This document shows, one piece after another, positions 49,715 to 60,744 of a DNA stretch of 64,000 nt (positions within the stretch are counted from its first letter, which is position 1; the number at the start of each line of letters is the position of its first letter). The translations under genes were made by a program, and so were the position numbers. Origin of the DNA: Pseudocercospora fijiensis CIRAD86 (lineage: Eukaryota > Ascomycota > Dothideomycetes > Mycosphaerellales > Mycosphaerellaceae); assembly GCF_000340215.1 (NCBI RefSeq), contig NW_006921542.1, positions 115,614 through 179,613 on the forward strand. Direction: 5' to 3'. The notes under the pieces were generated by a model. That model saw nothing but the letters and a program-made list of their open reading frames with translations. It was not told the DNA's origin and ran no database searches.

Positions 49715-49834
49715 ATAGCTAGCTACCTTTTTTTTTTGTTTCCTAGCTACCTAACTACCGGATTTTTTTTCCTAGCTACCCTAGCTAGCCTAACTACTAG
49801 AATTTCTTTCCTAGCTACCCTAACTACCTAAATT
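49715..49834. repeat. Poly-T / CCTAGCTACC minisatellite
   Basis: Three units, each a T-rich run (up to about ten T) followed by CCTAGCTACC...TAACTACC-type sequence, with a period of about 40 bp. It lies between the transposase frame and the next cargo frame. Confidence 0.65.
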
Positions 49835-49859
49835 TTGCCTTCTATACGGCGGCTCTCTC

Positions 49860-50270
49860 CTACTAACGGAACCGAGCTACTATACCTAACGAATCTAAGC
49901 TCGTTTTTAGTCTTAATCTATCCTCTTTCGGTATAAGATACTCGATAAGCAAATGCTTAGGCCGAGTCTAACTACGAAACCTAAGACTAACTAATAGCTC
50001 TATTAACTAATCCTAATCCTCGAACTCCTTCCGCTTCTTAGTAAAGACCTTAAAGAGCGCTCGAGCTTCTTCGGGTGCCTATAGAGTAGTCGAGATAAAG
50101 CCGTATCGCTAAAATAGGTAATCCTTCGGAGGCTTATATAGAGATTTAGAGAATTCTAACGCTAACCTATCCTACTAGCAGCTTAGATTCCGGATATAAG
50201 CCCTCTCTACCTTAGTAAAGATTTTATATAGCAGTAGCACTCTGCCTTCGAGAAACGCTTTCTATTTAAC
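49860..50270 (-). pseudogene. hAT cargo frame 4, helical
   Basis: A minus-strand frame with TAG/TAA stops only reads GRVLLLYKIFTKVERAYIRN, ISTTL*APEEARALFKVFTK and RPKHLLIEYLIPKEDRLR. Charged and helical, with no recognised family. It lies upstream of the transposase in the same orientation. Confidence 0.4.
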
Positions 50271-50899
50271 TATTAGTATCTGCCGGCTACGAACGCCGGC
50301 TATATATACCGAGTATAGAATAATTACCTATACCCCTTCCTCCTATAGTAACACTTCTACCGTCCCTAGATACCTAGCCCCGATCGCATTAATCGCAAGC
50401 TACTTTGCCTTTATAGACGTAAAGGCTTCGCTCTAATACTAATAAAGAAACTTCTACTCTATATCGAGGATATAAAGACGACTAGTCTCGATTCTAATCC
50501 TTGCTAGCTTTTCGTAGTAGCTTTAACTATAATTTTCTAGATTAATAGGACTTATACCTTAGCCCTTTACTAGTATCTCGTCTCTTTAACTATACTCGAT
50601 CTACTCCTAGCGCTTATCGTCTATAGCGTTAGGCCCTAAGACTGTACCTGTTACTAGATCGACGTATAGTATCTCCTCGCTTTTTTTAGTTCCTTTATTC
50701 GTAGTATTAAGCTCTGTCGCGGCATCCTAAACTCTAGTATTATTGTTCTCGGCTATCTAAACATCTCCGTTACTATCGGTCGTATCGATAGAGGTAGCGG
50801 CTATAGGTCTAAATACTATTAGTTAACGTATTAAAGAAAAATATGCCGGCTATAGCTGCCGGCTACGGCTGCCGGCTATAGCTACTAGCTACGGCCGCT

Positions 50900-51240
50900 A
50901 GCTAGATTGACTTACGCTGCTAGAACTTTACGCTCGAAAACTGGCCGCAATTCTTTCCTCCTCTTAGCCTTCTCTTAGGTTATCTTCTTATTCTAACCTT
51001 CACTTTTTTCTATAGGCGCTAGCTATCGATAGAATGCCTCATTCCGCGCCTTTCTTCTCTTATCCTTAGCTCTTTTATCCTTATCTATCTTGTCCTTTCT
51101 CTCGCGGTCTCGTACGGAATTCTTCTTCGTAGAGTACTCCTCTTTAGTCTTACGCTTTTTAGTTAGACGCTTAGGTAAAACAAACTCGCGGTCTTTAGTT
51201 CTATCTTCTGTTTAGCGCGCGGCGCGCTTCTCTCTTACTA
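50900..51240 (-). pseudogene. hAT cargo frame 5, highly basic
   Basis: A minus-strand frame reads SVRDRERKDKIDKDKRAKDK and then RRKARNEAFYR, with TAG stops further on. It is rich in Lys, Arg and Asp, like a nuclear coiled or linker segment. No domain is recognised. Confidence 0.35.
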
Positions 51241-51377
51241 TTATAAGGGAAAGGAGCGGGGGCGTAGCGTATAGTAGTTATTATCGGTATAGGTATAGAG
51301 GAAGAAGTTAAAAGTATAAGAATGTCGCGAAGCCCTAATTGTTGCCGCCTACGTAACGTTATATAGGTAAGCTTTCG

Positions 51378-51631
51378 CAACTACGGTAACTACGCCCCGG
51401 CAATAGCAACTACGCCCTAGCAACGGCAACTACGCCCTAGCAACGGTAACTACGCCCTAGCAACGGCAACCACGCCCTAGCAACGGTAATAAAGCGTAGT
51501 AAATACAACCTAGTAACTATTATAGCCGGCAATCGTAGCCGGCAGTCGAATAAGAGTGTCCTTATAGCAAAACTACGCCCTAGCAACGGCAACTACGCCC
51601 TAGCAACGGCAACTACGCCCTAGTAACGGCA
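51378..51631. repeat. 20-bp minisatellite in a duplicated block
   Basis: CAACTACGCCCTAGCAACGG is repeated five to six times (51378-51487) and again three times (51571-51631). Each array is followed by a nearly identical block (AAAGCGTAGTAAATRYAACM...GTGTCCTTATAG), so array plus spacer is itself duplicated. CA is frequent here, unlike the flanks. Confidence 0.85.
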
Positions 51632-51809
51632 AAAGAGCGTAGTAAATGTAACAGAGTTACTATTATAGCCGGCAATCGTAGCTAGCAGTCGAATAAGAGT
51701 GTCCTTATAGTAAAACCAATATAGTCTCTAGTTTAAACTAGGAATCTATATAGTTCGAAAAAACCAAACCGGAACTAGGGAGCTAGTTCGCCGCTAAGAA
51801 ACCAAACTA

Positions 51810-51851
51810 TATACGTTTAGTAGTTCGGAAACCGAACTACTACGGGGTCTA
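51810..51851. repeat. hAT right terminal inverted repeat with hairpin
   Basis: The outer 20 bases (51832-51851) are the inverted match of the left end. Just inside, TAGTAGTTCGG faces CCGAACTACTA, so the right end alone can form a hairpin with arms of about 11 bp. Confidence 0.85.
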
Positions 51852-51859
51852 CCTATAAC
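51852..51859. repeat. Target-site duplication of hAT, right
   Basis: CCTATAAC, matching 42245-42252. Confidence 0.88.
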
Positions 51860-52957
51860 TCGCCTTTAAGCGTCTAAGACATTAGCTCGCTAAACGATAG
51901 TCCGGTATGTCTAGAGATAGTATCGTAGGCGGCGGATATAGAGGATTTTAATATAGAAGAAGGTAAAGAAGCTACAACGGTGCCTACTATACCTAAAGGA
52001 AGGCAGATCGCGGTTAAATATATAGACTAAGCGCCGGTTAAGACTATATATTCTAGGAGGGCAATTTCGGTATTAAAGGCCTAGATTAGCGATATAGCAC
52101 GTATACGCTAGCTCGGATAGTGTATTCCTCGGCTTAATTTCCCGTACTCGGCGCTCTTAAAGAGCGATATTCGTTCGGGTAGTATCGCGTAATTCTAAAG
52201 ACCTTTATTTCGAAACTCCCTAGTCCTAAGTGTATCTCGAAGTAACGTACGCGCCGCGTATACGTAGCTGCCTGTTTGTTTATATACGTAACGCGATCTA
52301 GAAGTAATATATTAACGCGATTATTAATACGAACTTAGAGCGCGATACGGATATTAACCGTTATTCTATCGACCGCCGCCCTTCTATACACTTCGCGTAG
52401 TCTAGTATAACTATTTCCCCCTCGATTTCCTTCGCCGATACTATTATATTAGCGATTAGAACGCGCGCGATAGTAGACTAGGAGGACGTCGATTTTATAG
52501 CTATTTAGTAGTAGGAGCTAAACTTCGCCGCTAAGTCGCTCCGTAACGAGAATAATAGCGTTAAGCCGGAGACTAGCCCTATCTTCGATCGCCTAAGGGA
52601 GAACCGTAGAATAGGCCGGTAACCGGATATAGCGCACTACGATAACCGCCGCTACGATATATATACTAACGAGATCGTAATAGCGGTTAATAGAAGGATA
52701 AACGCGAAACTAGATACTAAGTTTGTAAGTATTAGCGCCGCGTATAGATATCGAAACTAGAGCTAATAGTAACTAGACGTACTAGTACGAAATAGTAGAC
52801 GGCGGCGTAGTCGAGCTTACCTTTTAGCCGAAGGACGATAGCTCTCCCTACCCCTTCGATCGTTATAACTTCTTAGAGGCGGATAGTAAGATTCCGGCCC
52901 TAAAGAGATTCGTAAGTTAGCCCGTCGGGAAGGATTGCCTATTTTTAATCTCGTACT
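51860..52957. repeat. RIP-degraded flank of the hAT element
   Basis: Heavily RIP-mutated and continuous with the sequence left of 42,245 before the hAT insertion. No domain is recognised. Coding-like stretches lead into the frame that starts near 52,958. Confidence 0.35.
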
Positions 52958-54121
52958 AACCTCTATAGGCTCGGATAGGTATATTAGGGCGAGCTCCGTT
53001 TCTAGACTATCGCTATAGAAGACTACCCCCTCGCCGAATACCCCCTTCCGCTTCTCGTATACCCTATCCTCGACCCGCGGTCGCCTTCCTTCGAATTAGT
53101 AGGTAAGGTATAGCTATTCTATACCTTCGACCCGAGGTAGCTAAGCTATATCTCGACTAGCGGACCCGGTACTAATCTAACCCTACCTAGCAAATAGGCC
53201 CGCCTATTCTATTTTCTAGTAGAAGGCACTCGAGGCCTCTAATATAATATTGCGTTCCGCTCCGTATAAGATAGGGAGAATAAGTATCGGCCCTAGATAT
53301 TAGAGAAGGCGTAGAATAAGGCTAGCTTTAGATATACGGACTAGCAACCTAAGATATTATAGAAGTAGGGAGTTAGCGACGTATACCTAAAGGCTATTAA
53401 CGAGCTAGAGTTTAGAGGTAATTAACGGCCGTATCTAAAGATATCGCGATTCCGGTAGTACCTAAATCGGTAGAAATAAAATAAAAATAGTCCTACTCTT
53501 ACCGTCGCCCGTATCTAACTATATATTTTACTTTCCTCTCCTATACTCGCTACCGCCGCGAAAATTATACCGACCGCGTACGCCGCTAATCCTCTATTTA
53601 CTCTCTACTCTTTCGGCGTCGCGAAATACTAGTAAGACGTATCGATCCGCGCTATCCTAATAGCGAAAAGGGAGTCCCTCTTCTAAACCTCGCCCGCTCC
53701 TCGCGTCGTCTCCGCTAGTCGTCTATTTACTATCTACGCTTTCGTCGTCGCGAAATGCTAGTAAGACGTATCGATCCGCGCTATCCTAACGGCGAAAAGG
53801 GAGTCCCTTTCCTAAACCTCGCCCGCTCCTCGCGTCGTCTCCGCTAATCCTCTATTTACTCTCTACTAATACTATACGTACTCCTATAGCGAAGAAAGGC
53901 GAGGTTAGATAGGAGCGGCTTTCTAATACGTAACTAGAGCTAAGCAAGCGGGGACGCTTATAGCCGCTACGTAAATAGAGACCTCTAGCTAATTAGGTAG
54001 TCCTAAAGGTTATACCCTCGCTAGTTATTTAAAGCTAGCCCTAGTTAGCGAGATACCGAACTATATTCGCTTAAATATATTAGCCGACCGTACCTTTAAG
54101 GGTGCGGTAAAATTAGTATAA
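52958..54121 (+). pseudogene. RIP-decayed gene with 43-residue tandem repeats
   Basis: A plus-strand frame of 388 codons with TAG/TAA stops only and no frameshift. It includes FYTFDPR*LSYISTSGPGTN, ILEKA*NKASFRYTD and VYLKAINELEFRGN, then a tandem repeat of 129 bp that keeps the frame (43 codons: LFTLYSFGVAKYQ-like, then ...SIRAILIAKRES...TSPAPRVVSA). The end is a TAA at 54119-54121. The start lies upstream and is not defined. I do not recognise the family. The tRNA-like sequence at 53,986-54,178 overlaps the end, so one of the two calls may need trimming. Confidence 0.45.
53583..53868 (+). repeat. 129-bp tandem repeat, 2.2 copies
   Basis: Units start at 53583, 53712 and 53841. The first two are near-identical; differences are mostly C/T or G/A. 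Period 129 = 43 codons. Confidence 0.9.
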
Positions 54122-54178
54122 GGCGATCTACGATCTACTAGATCGTCCAGATAGAGGGTTTAATTCCCTTATTAGCTA
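53986..54178 (+). other. tRNA-like sequence, copy 1
   Basis: It starts with TAGCTAAT and ends with a T-arm-like GAGGG-TTTAATT-CCCTT followed at once by ATTAGCTA, which pairs with the start. Nine T follow at 54183-54191, like a Pol III terminator. At about 190 nt it is too long for a tRNA, so a tRNA-derived or degenerate element is more likely. Confidence 0.3.
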
Positions 54179-54224
54179 CAACTTTTTTTTTAATCTATAT
54201 AATTATCTATATTCTATAACCCTC

Positions 54225-54346
54225 TAGCTAATTAGATCGGTTCTAAATAGTAAGAGTTATTCGCTCGTAGTCCTTATAGAGACACGGGGTAGCGACTAGC
54301 GAGGATATAACTTTTAGTATTAGAGGTTCGAATCCTCTATTAGCTA
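54225..54346 (+). other. tRNA-like sequence, copy 2
   Basis: It starts TAGCTAAT and ends with a perfect T arm AGAGG-TTCGAAT-CCTCT (54322-54338) followed directly by ATTAGCTA. The B-box GGTTCGAATCC is exact. It is followed by TTCTTTT. About 120 nt, longer than a normal tRNA; no clear D or anticodon arm can be drawn. Confidence 0.35.
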
Positions 54347-54349
54347 TTC

Positions 54350-56802
54350 TTTTACGCTCGCGTAAGGCGGTCGGCTATAGCCTCGAATTCTAGAGTTCCT
54401 ATACGTAATTTTCCCCGTATCTAGGAGCTACTACGCTAAGCGGGAGCGCCTACGTATTTTAGGGATACTAGAACTTTATATATATAAAAAAAAACCCTAG
54501 CCTTCTAAGGTACGTGCTTTCTTATCTATACTAAGACGAGATAGAGACTAAAACTAAACGTATCGGTCTATCTAGGGCCTCTAACTTGTCCGGTACCGCC
54601 GCCTATTTAGAGAGCGTATTGTCTTTACGCGTAGTAAGAACGAGATATAGCTTTAAATGCACCCTACGCGCTACTACGCTATTAAAGACGTCGCGTAAGG
54701 GCAAATTACAGCCTAGAGACGATAATAAGTACGGAAAGTTTATAGACTAAAGGAGATAGATTGCTCTACCTACGATACCGTACTTAGGCTCCTCCGCCTT
54801 CTTTCTAAGTTATAATAGCGTCTGTCTCTAGGGCGCGAGCACTATACTTATAGTAGTCCTAAGGAAACGTACTACTCTCCCGTTCGTATATATATCTCTA
54901 GACGATAAAACTCTCTATTCCTACGCCCTATATCGAGGATTACTATCGCGTCGTCTATATCGATTTAAGTATAACCGAAATTAGTAGCATTCTATACTAA
55001 CTATAGCCTCCTTTTTATATCGAAGTCCCTTCCTACCTCTACGTCGAAGAAGTCGTAGTATTTAATATAGCTATTATTTCGCGGGAAGTCGAAGGGTTAG
55101 TTATATTATAGTAAAGCATCGATAGCGCTAGGAAGACAGATTTCCTCTAACAACCGTAGGTCGTACCTAACTAGGACCCTCTATACGAAGATACTATCCG
55201 TTCGGCTCGTTATAGTAGGATATATGCGTAAAGGAACGACGACGAAGCGATCTATACCGAACGGCTTTATAGTAGCAAGCTTTATCTACGCGAATTCGAT
55301 CTAGAACTAGTTAGTAAAAGCGCTATATTCTTAGAGTACGCGACGGATATACCTAGCGACAATATCGAGGAAATAGCGAGTTAGACTTTTAGAGATATAG
55401 TATTAGCTCGAACTCGTCGAGTTTGTCGAGCCTATTAGTATTCGTATCTAGATTAACGTAGACGACAGACCCTTCTATTTGCTCTTCCCGTTGCGCCTAA
55501 GTAGTAATAACGTTAAGGTTACCGTCTAGGTACTTATTCTACGACTACTTAGATATAGAGATCTATAGGAGTTAGCTTTCTACTACTATATACTAGACGA
55601 TATACGAGAATACGTACTATACATTCTTCGTCCCGAGACTCTGTCCGCTAGTAGATCTTATTTATAACTAGAGATACTAATCTCGATATATGCCTAGACG
55701 GCCGGTAATCTATAACGCTATAGTACGGAGGTTTAGGAGAGAAGCCGTTATTCTTATCTATATTGCGGTTCTCGCGTACGTAGCGTAATACCTCCTTAGT
55801 AACTAGCTTATATATATCTTATAGCGCTTCTTAATATACCGGGGCCCGGCCTATAGCGAGCTATTAGCGAAGTCGTATAGAAGCGCGGAGGTGCTTAATC
55901 TCGGCTATAGCGCGATTTAATTCCTAATATTAAAAGGCTCGCTACGGTATACTACGTAGAACGTCTATCTCTATAGCTCGATATTAGCGAAGGTAGCGTA
56001 CGGCGACTAATACGCTAGAGACTTACTATTAGGGAGGGCTATAGCAGCTAAGACCGTATAAGAGGGGCGCCTTTATCGAGGTCGCTACTAGTAATATCGA
56101 TAACTAGAAGGAGGTAGATATAGCTACGTAGAAGTAGTCGCTATATTAGTTATTATAGTAGTAATATTTAGACGACGCGTAACGCCGCAATATTACTGTT
56201 TGTATACGTAACCGTCGCTGCGCGCTAAGCCTATACTAGCTAATAGATATAAAGCGACGATATAAAGCGACGATATAAAGCGACCCGCGATAACAATAAC
56301 GGCCTCTCGCGACGCGACGACGAATACGCGACCTTGCGGTTGCTACTCTAGCTTAGATCCTACTACTATAACGTCGGTATCGTCGCTAGGGAGGTATTAA
56401 TATAAACGAAGTCGTTAAGGACTCGAGTTAAGGCGAAGGAGCTCGTCGTCTGCCTCTAGCGGTATAATCTAGTAAGATATATCTTCTAGAGCTATAAATT
56501 TATATTATATCGAGGGATATAAAAAGATGTCCGTTAAGTAGATAGTACGCTAAAAATTACAACAAATATACTAAGATTATCGTAGATTTCCTTCCGTAAC
56601 CTCCCTAAATACTATATTCTCCCTTATACTCTATACTACGATTGCCCGCGCCTTAGTTTATTATAACGCTCGACTCGCTACGATACTCCTCTAGCGGGGC
56701 GAGACCGAATAATAATAATAAAGGCTTTCGCCGGATAGGAGCGCTATATATAGTTAAGAGACAACTCTACGTCGCTACCTAGTCGAAGCCTATACTATTA
56801 CG
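54350..56802. repeat. Unclassified RIP-degraded DNA
   Basis: Heavily RIP-mutated with no recognised domain. TAAAGCGACGATA is repeated three times near 56,250-56,285. Confidence 0.35.
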
Positions 56803-57279
56803 GAGGAGCCGGAAATAGTCTAAGAAGTAGGTTATCTTAGCGTACTTATCGCTAAATAGGGCCGGGAGCTATACCGTCCGTTCCTAATCGCGAGTAGTAC
56901 TCTCCGAGAGCAAGGCGACGCTAATACTATAGCCGGATATTATATCGAATTAATACTAGATCTCGAGGACCTTTATAGCCGCCTTATTAGCGACGTTGTT
57001 ATAGAAAAGGCTAGTAGCGATATAAAACACCTTAAGAGGCTTCGCGATAGTCGATCCTTCTACTAGCTACGATTCGAATATCTGCCTAAGGTCTAGCTTC
57101 CGAGGGACGATACTAAACGAAGGAAACAAGCCGAACCGCCGTAGATCGAGAATCCTCTATAGCGGGCTAAGTAGTAGCGAGTCTTACTATATCTTCGTAA
57201 AGAAAACTACCGACTCTTGCGGTAATTCCTACCGAGTACTATAAACCTCCTCGTACTAGAATTGTTAGCCGCTATATCG
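56803..57279 (-). pseudogene. RIP-decayed protein fragment, unknown family
   Basis: A minus-strand frame with TAG/TAA stops only reads LDLRRFGLFPSFSIVPRKLD, TIAKPLKVFYIATSLFYNNV and ISGYSISVALLSESTTRD. It looks like a globular protein, but I cannot assign it. Neighbouring sequence on both sides is also decayed. Confidence 0.35.
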
Positions 57280-60200
57280 GAGTACGACCGCTACTATACT
57301 ACTTACTATAGCTTTCTATACCTCGGACCCTTTAAGACTATAATCTTAAGCATACGTCTTCGCGAGTATTACGGTAGGCCTCGAGAGACTACGATAGGTA
57401 GTTAGTAGCGGGCCCTCGTCAGATCTATACCGGGACGACGCGAATAAGTACCCGGCGGCTAGGGGAGTTAGATCGAGGTCGGTTCTAGTAGAGTCTATAA
57501 TAGTTGATTGCGATATTAGGTTATTATAGTAGTAATTAATAACCGCGCGCCTACTAAAGTCGTTATATCTCTAGACGTAGGCGCGTTATACGCGGCTACT
57601 ATAGTCGTATACGCGACGCGCGCCTTCCTTAGGACTCGCGAGCGAAGGATACCGTAATTTCGTATAGCTTCTCGAAGGCCGTAGAGGTCGATAGAGCTAC
57701 GATAGCGACTAAGAGGGTCGATAGTGTCGCATTTATAAGACCCCGATAGCGGAGCTCGCGATAGTAGGGCCTCGGCACTAGTCGTATATACTAAATTACG
57801 CTTCCCGTAAGGCTACTAGCGCGATCGAGTATACCGCTTCGAGTAAACACCGCCGGATAAGGTATATATAACGAATACGCCCTTTTCGAGACTACTATCG
57901 AAGTTATAGCTCGTCGCGGTATATACTACGACGTCTACGCCCTTCCGAATCGCTAAGGTATTAACGTTCCTCGCGTCTACTAATTAGAGGCCGCGGTTAG
58001 CCCGTTTTAAGCCGCACTAAGCCTAAAGGGGCCCTAACTTTTGTTAAGTTGTTATATTTTTAATTAATCGGCGTTAGCTAATCCGCTAGGTCGAATATAT
58101 ACCTTCGAAGCCGCCTCGTAGTATTACGGGTTAGTTAGAACTATCTCTATCGGCGTATTTAGCTAATTCGAGGTTAATAATACCGTAGAGGCCCTATACT
58201 CGATAGATACAATTCGAAATAGATTAGCTAGAGATATACAATCTACCCTAGCCTAACGACTACTAGTCGTAGCCGATTTAGCCTTTCTTTAATTATCGCG
58301 CTACCCTAAGTCCGCTATCGCTATAGCGCGATTAGGGTGCTTAAATATAGGCCGAGATTAAATAGATGAAGGAAGAGATCGCGGCGCTTAAGACTGCTAT
58401 ACGTAATATACTTACTATATATTAGTATATATCTAAGATTAAAGCGTAGTGCTTATCGTAGCCGGGGTATCTTGCCTTCCGTTTAATAAATAGATTAGTG
58501 CCTATTACTATTAGAGTAGGACTTCTATATCGGACTTAGTAAAATTAATTATTTATCTTGCTTTTCTACGTTTATATTTACGCTCGTTCTACCTCCTTAA
58601 TTTGCCTATAGATTATAAATCGTAGCTACAGGCCTCTACCTAGTATATCGGATAGACTAGCCCTCTACTATCGCTCGTTGTTAATTCGAACGTGTCTATA
58701 TTAGTCGCTTATCTAATATAAGGCGTCGACTCTAGCTTCGAAACTATAATCTACCCGTAGTATCTTAACTAATCGTTCGAGGTCTATATTATCGACTCCT
58801 ACTAACGCGCGGCCTCTAACTATAGGCTAGCGATAATCGAGTTTATATAGTCGATATACAGGTTTCACCTTCCCGTTCTACTCTTATACTACAACTACAC
58901 TCTACTATATATTATCTAGCACGCGGTACAGCGGCACCGCTCTAGATCCTTCTAGTGTCGCTAGTCTAGTATCCGTAGATATAGCAATTTCCGCGTAATC
59001 GCTAGTATCGCCGACTCTACGCGTTATTACGCGTACTGTTTTTCGTCTCGTCTGTCGGCGATAATTAGAACAAATCTTATATACTAGGTACCTAAACGTA
59101 GTCTATCTCTCTACTATACGGATCTGCTTTACTACCTTAGGGAACTCTTCTTCGTATTTCTCGTCTATTAATACTAGGTCGTATAGGTAACCTTGCGTCC
59201 TTCGGCGTTCCGGCAATAATAGTAATCGGAACGTACTGCTAATCTAACCAGACTCCTAAATTAACCTCTCGACGCTAGCGTAAAATGCGCAGTATATCGA
59301 CGGTAATAGGCTAAGGCTACGGGCAATACCGCCTATTAAATATTAATCGCGAGGTAGTTAAGTACGTAGCATTCTCGAAGGCGGTAGTTGTATATATAGC
59401 GTAATAGAAAGTCGACGTTAGTTAGTAGCAGAAACTAGAACTACTCTAGTCGCGGGGTTTGCTAATACCGACTCGGGCCCTAATTCGGTATCGAATCGGG
59501 TACTAAGCCTACTAGACAACTTCTATATCCTCTATTACTAACTTCGGTAGTAGGTTCGGCAAATTACGTTATCTGTTATCTCGCTTCTTAACCTTACGCC
59601 TAGTATATTATATTGCTACGGATTCACATATAGTCGTTTATTCGGCCTCCTACTTAGACCACTACTCTAGTATACGATCTATAGAATATTTCGATTGTTT
59701 TATGCCTTTGTTTGCTACTCGTTATAGCTAAACATGTACCTTTTCGCCGCCGATAGAGTTAGTAGCATTTGTAGAAAACATACTATCTTAATCGTTAGCT
59801 CGAACTATTTATATACCCTGCTCTCGGGTCCTAAGACTAACCGCCTTACTAGCCTATACCCTCGTACTATAGCGGGTCTAGTCTACTCGCTATCGTATAA
59901 TAATTGTTAGTTACTATAAGGATATAGATCGGTTAATTTAGCCACATTACGCAGCTTATTAATACTCGCGTCTCGCGCCGGCGATCGTAGTCGCAACTCT
60001 ACTATAGATAGGCTTATATTTATATTACTAACTTTCGATTACTTGTTACGTAGTACTATATTTACTGCGACTTATTAGTCCTATATCTAGAACCGTCTAT
60101 CGTATAGGGGTTTATACTATAACGATTATCTATAGCCTTATTACTTCGGTTACTAGTTACGTAACTAAACTATTATATACTTAAGCGCTAGATGCCTTAC

Positions 60201-60744
60201 TTCGTCGATTTATTAGCTAGTTAGGCCCGACTCGCTAACCGACCCGGTTACGAGGTAGGTATTTAAGGTCGTTACCTTTCCCAATTACTGCCTTCTTTAA
60301 CATTTACTATTAACTTGCACTAATATACCTGTTCTATATATATATACCCTCTTACTCTCCCTATCGTACGTATAGTATATCGTTTCCTTCGCTAATGCCC
60401 TATTCTAACTTATATATAGGCCGCACTATGTAACTTAGCCGTCGTACTCGACTAGCGTTAAGCTAGTATATATAGACACTTATTGCATAACGCAACTCTA
60501 ACGGCTCGCGTTAGGGTCGGCGGATATAAGTAGCTCTCTGCTCCTATTCTTACCTCCGCCGACCCTAACGTATAGCGAATTTTACTACCTCTATTAGCTT
60601 TTCTACTACTCTCGGATAGTATACGTCGTTATCGATCTATAGTCTCTAACCTCTGCTATATAAGTATTACTAATTAGTATAACCTGTTATATACTAATAC
60701 TATATACTAGTTACAAACTCGTCGCCTACTACTTTTACCGAAAT
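57280..60744. repeat. Unclassified RIP-degraded DNA
   Basis: No recognised domain. It holds a perfect 16-bp inverted repeat at 60,509-60,570, described separately, about 200 bp before the SNF2-type frame. Confidence 0.35.
60509..60570. repeat. Perfect 16-bp inverted repeat
   Basis: CGTTAGGGTCGGCGGA at 60509-60524 is the exact reverse complement of 60555-60570, with a 30-nt loop. As at 21,996, the arms contain no CA or TG, so RIP would not have damaged them. Confidence 0.8.

Larger units (their letters stand above)
42253..51851 (-). mobile_element. hAT DNA transposon, 9.6 kb, with cargo genes
   Basis: 9,599 bp between terminal inverted repeats TAGACCCCGYAGTAGTTCGG (19 of 20 match) and flanked by the 8-bp duplication CCTATAAC. 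Both ends also share the subterminal motif TTCGAACTATATA (left about 42,352, right about 51,747 reversed). The transposase lies on the minus strand. hAT elements are usually much shorter; here the extra length holds a histone H3-like gene and several other coding remnants, separated by GCCGGC-rich short repeats. The first T of each end may be a RIP-changed C. Confidence 0.88.

Noticed and set aside
60509..60570. Telomere-like TTAGGG/CCCTAA hexamers in the inverted repeat
   Set aside because: Each hexamer occurs only once per arm and not in tandem, so they are not an interstitial telomere.
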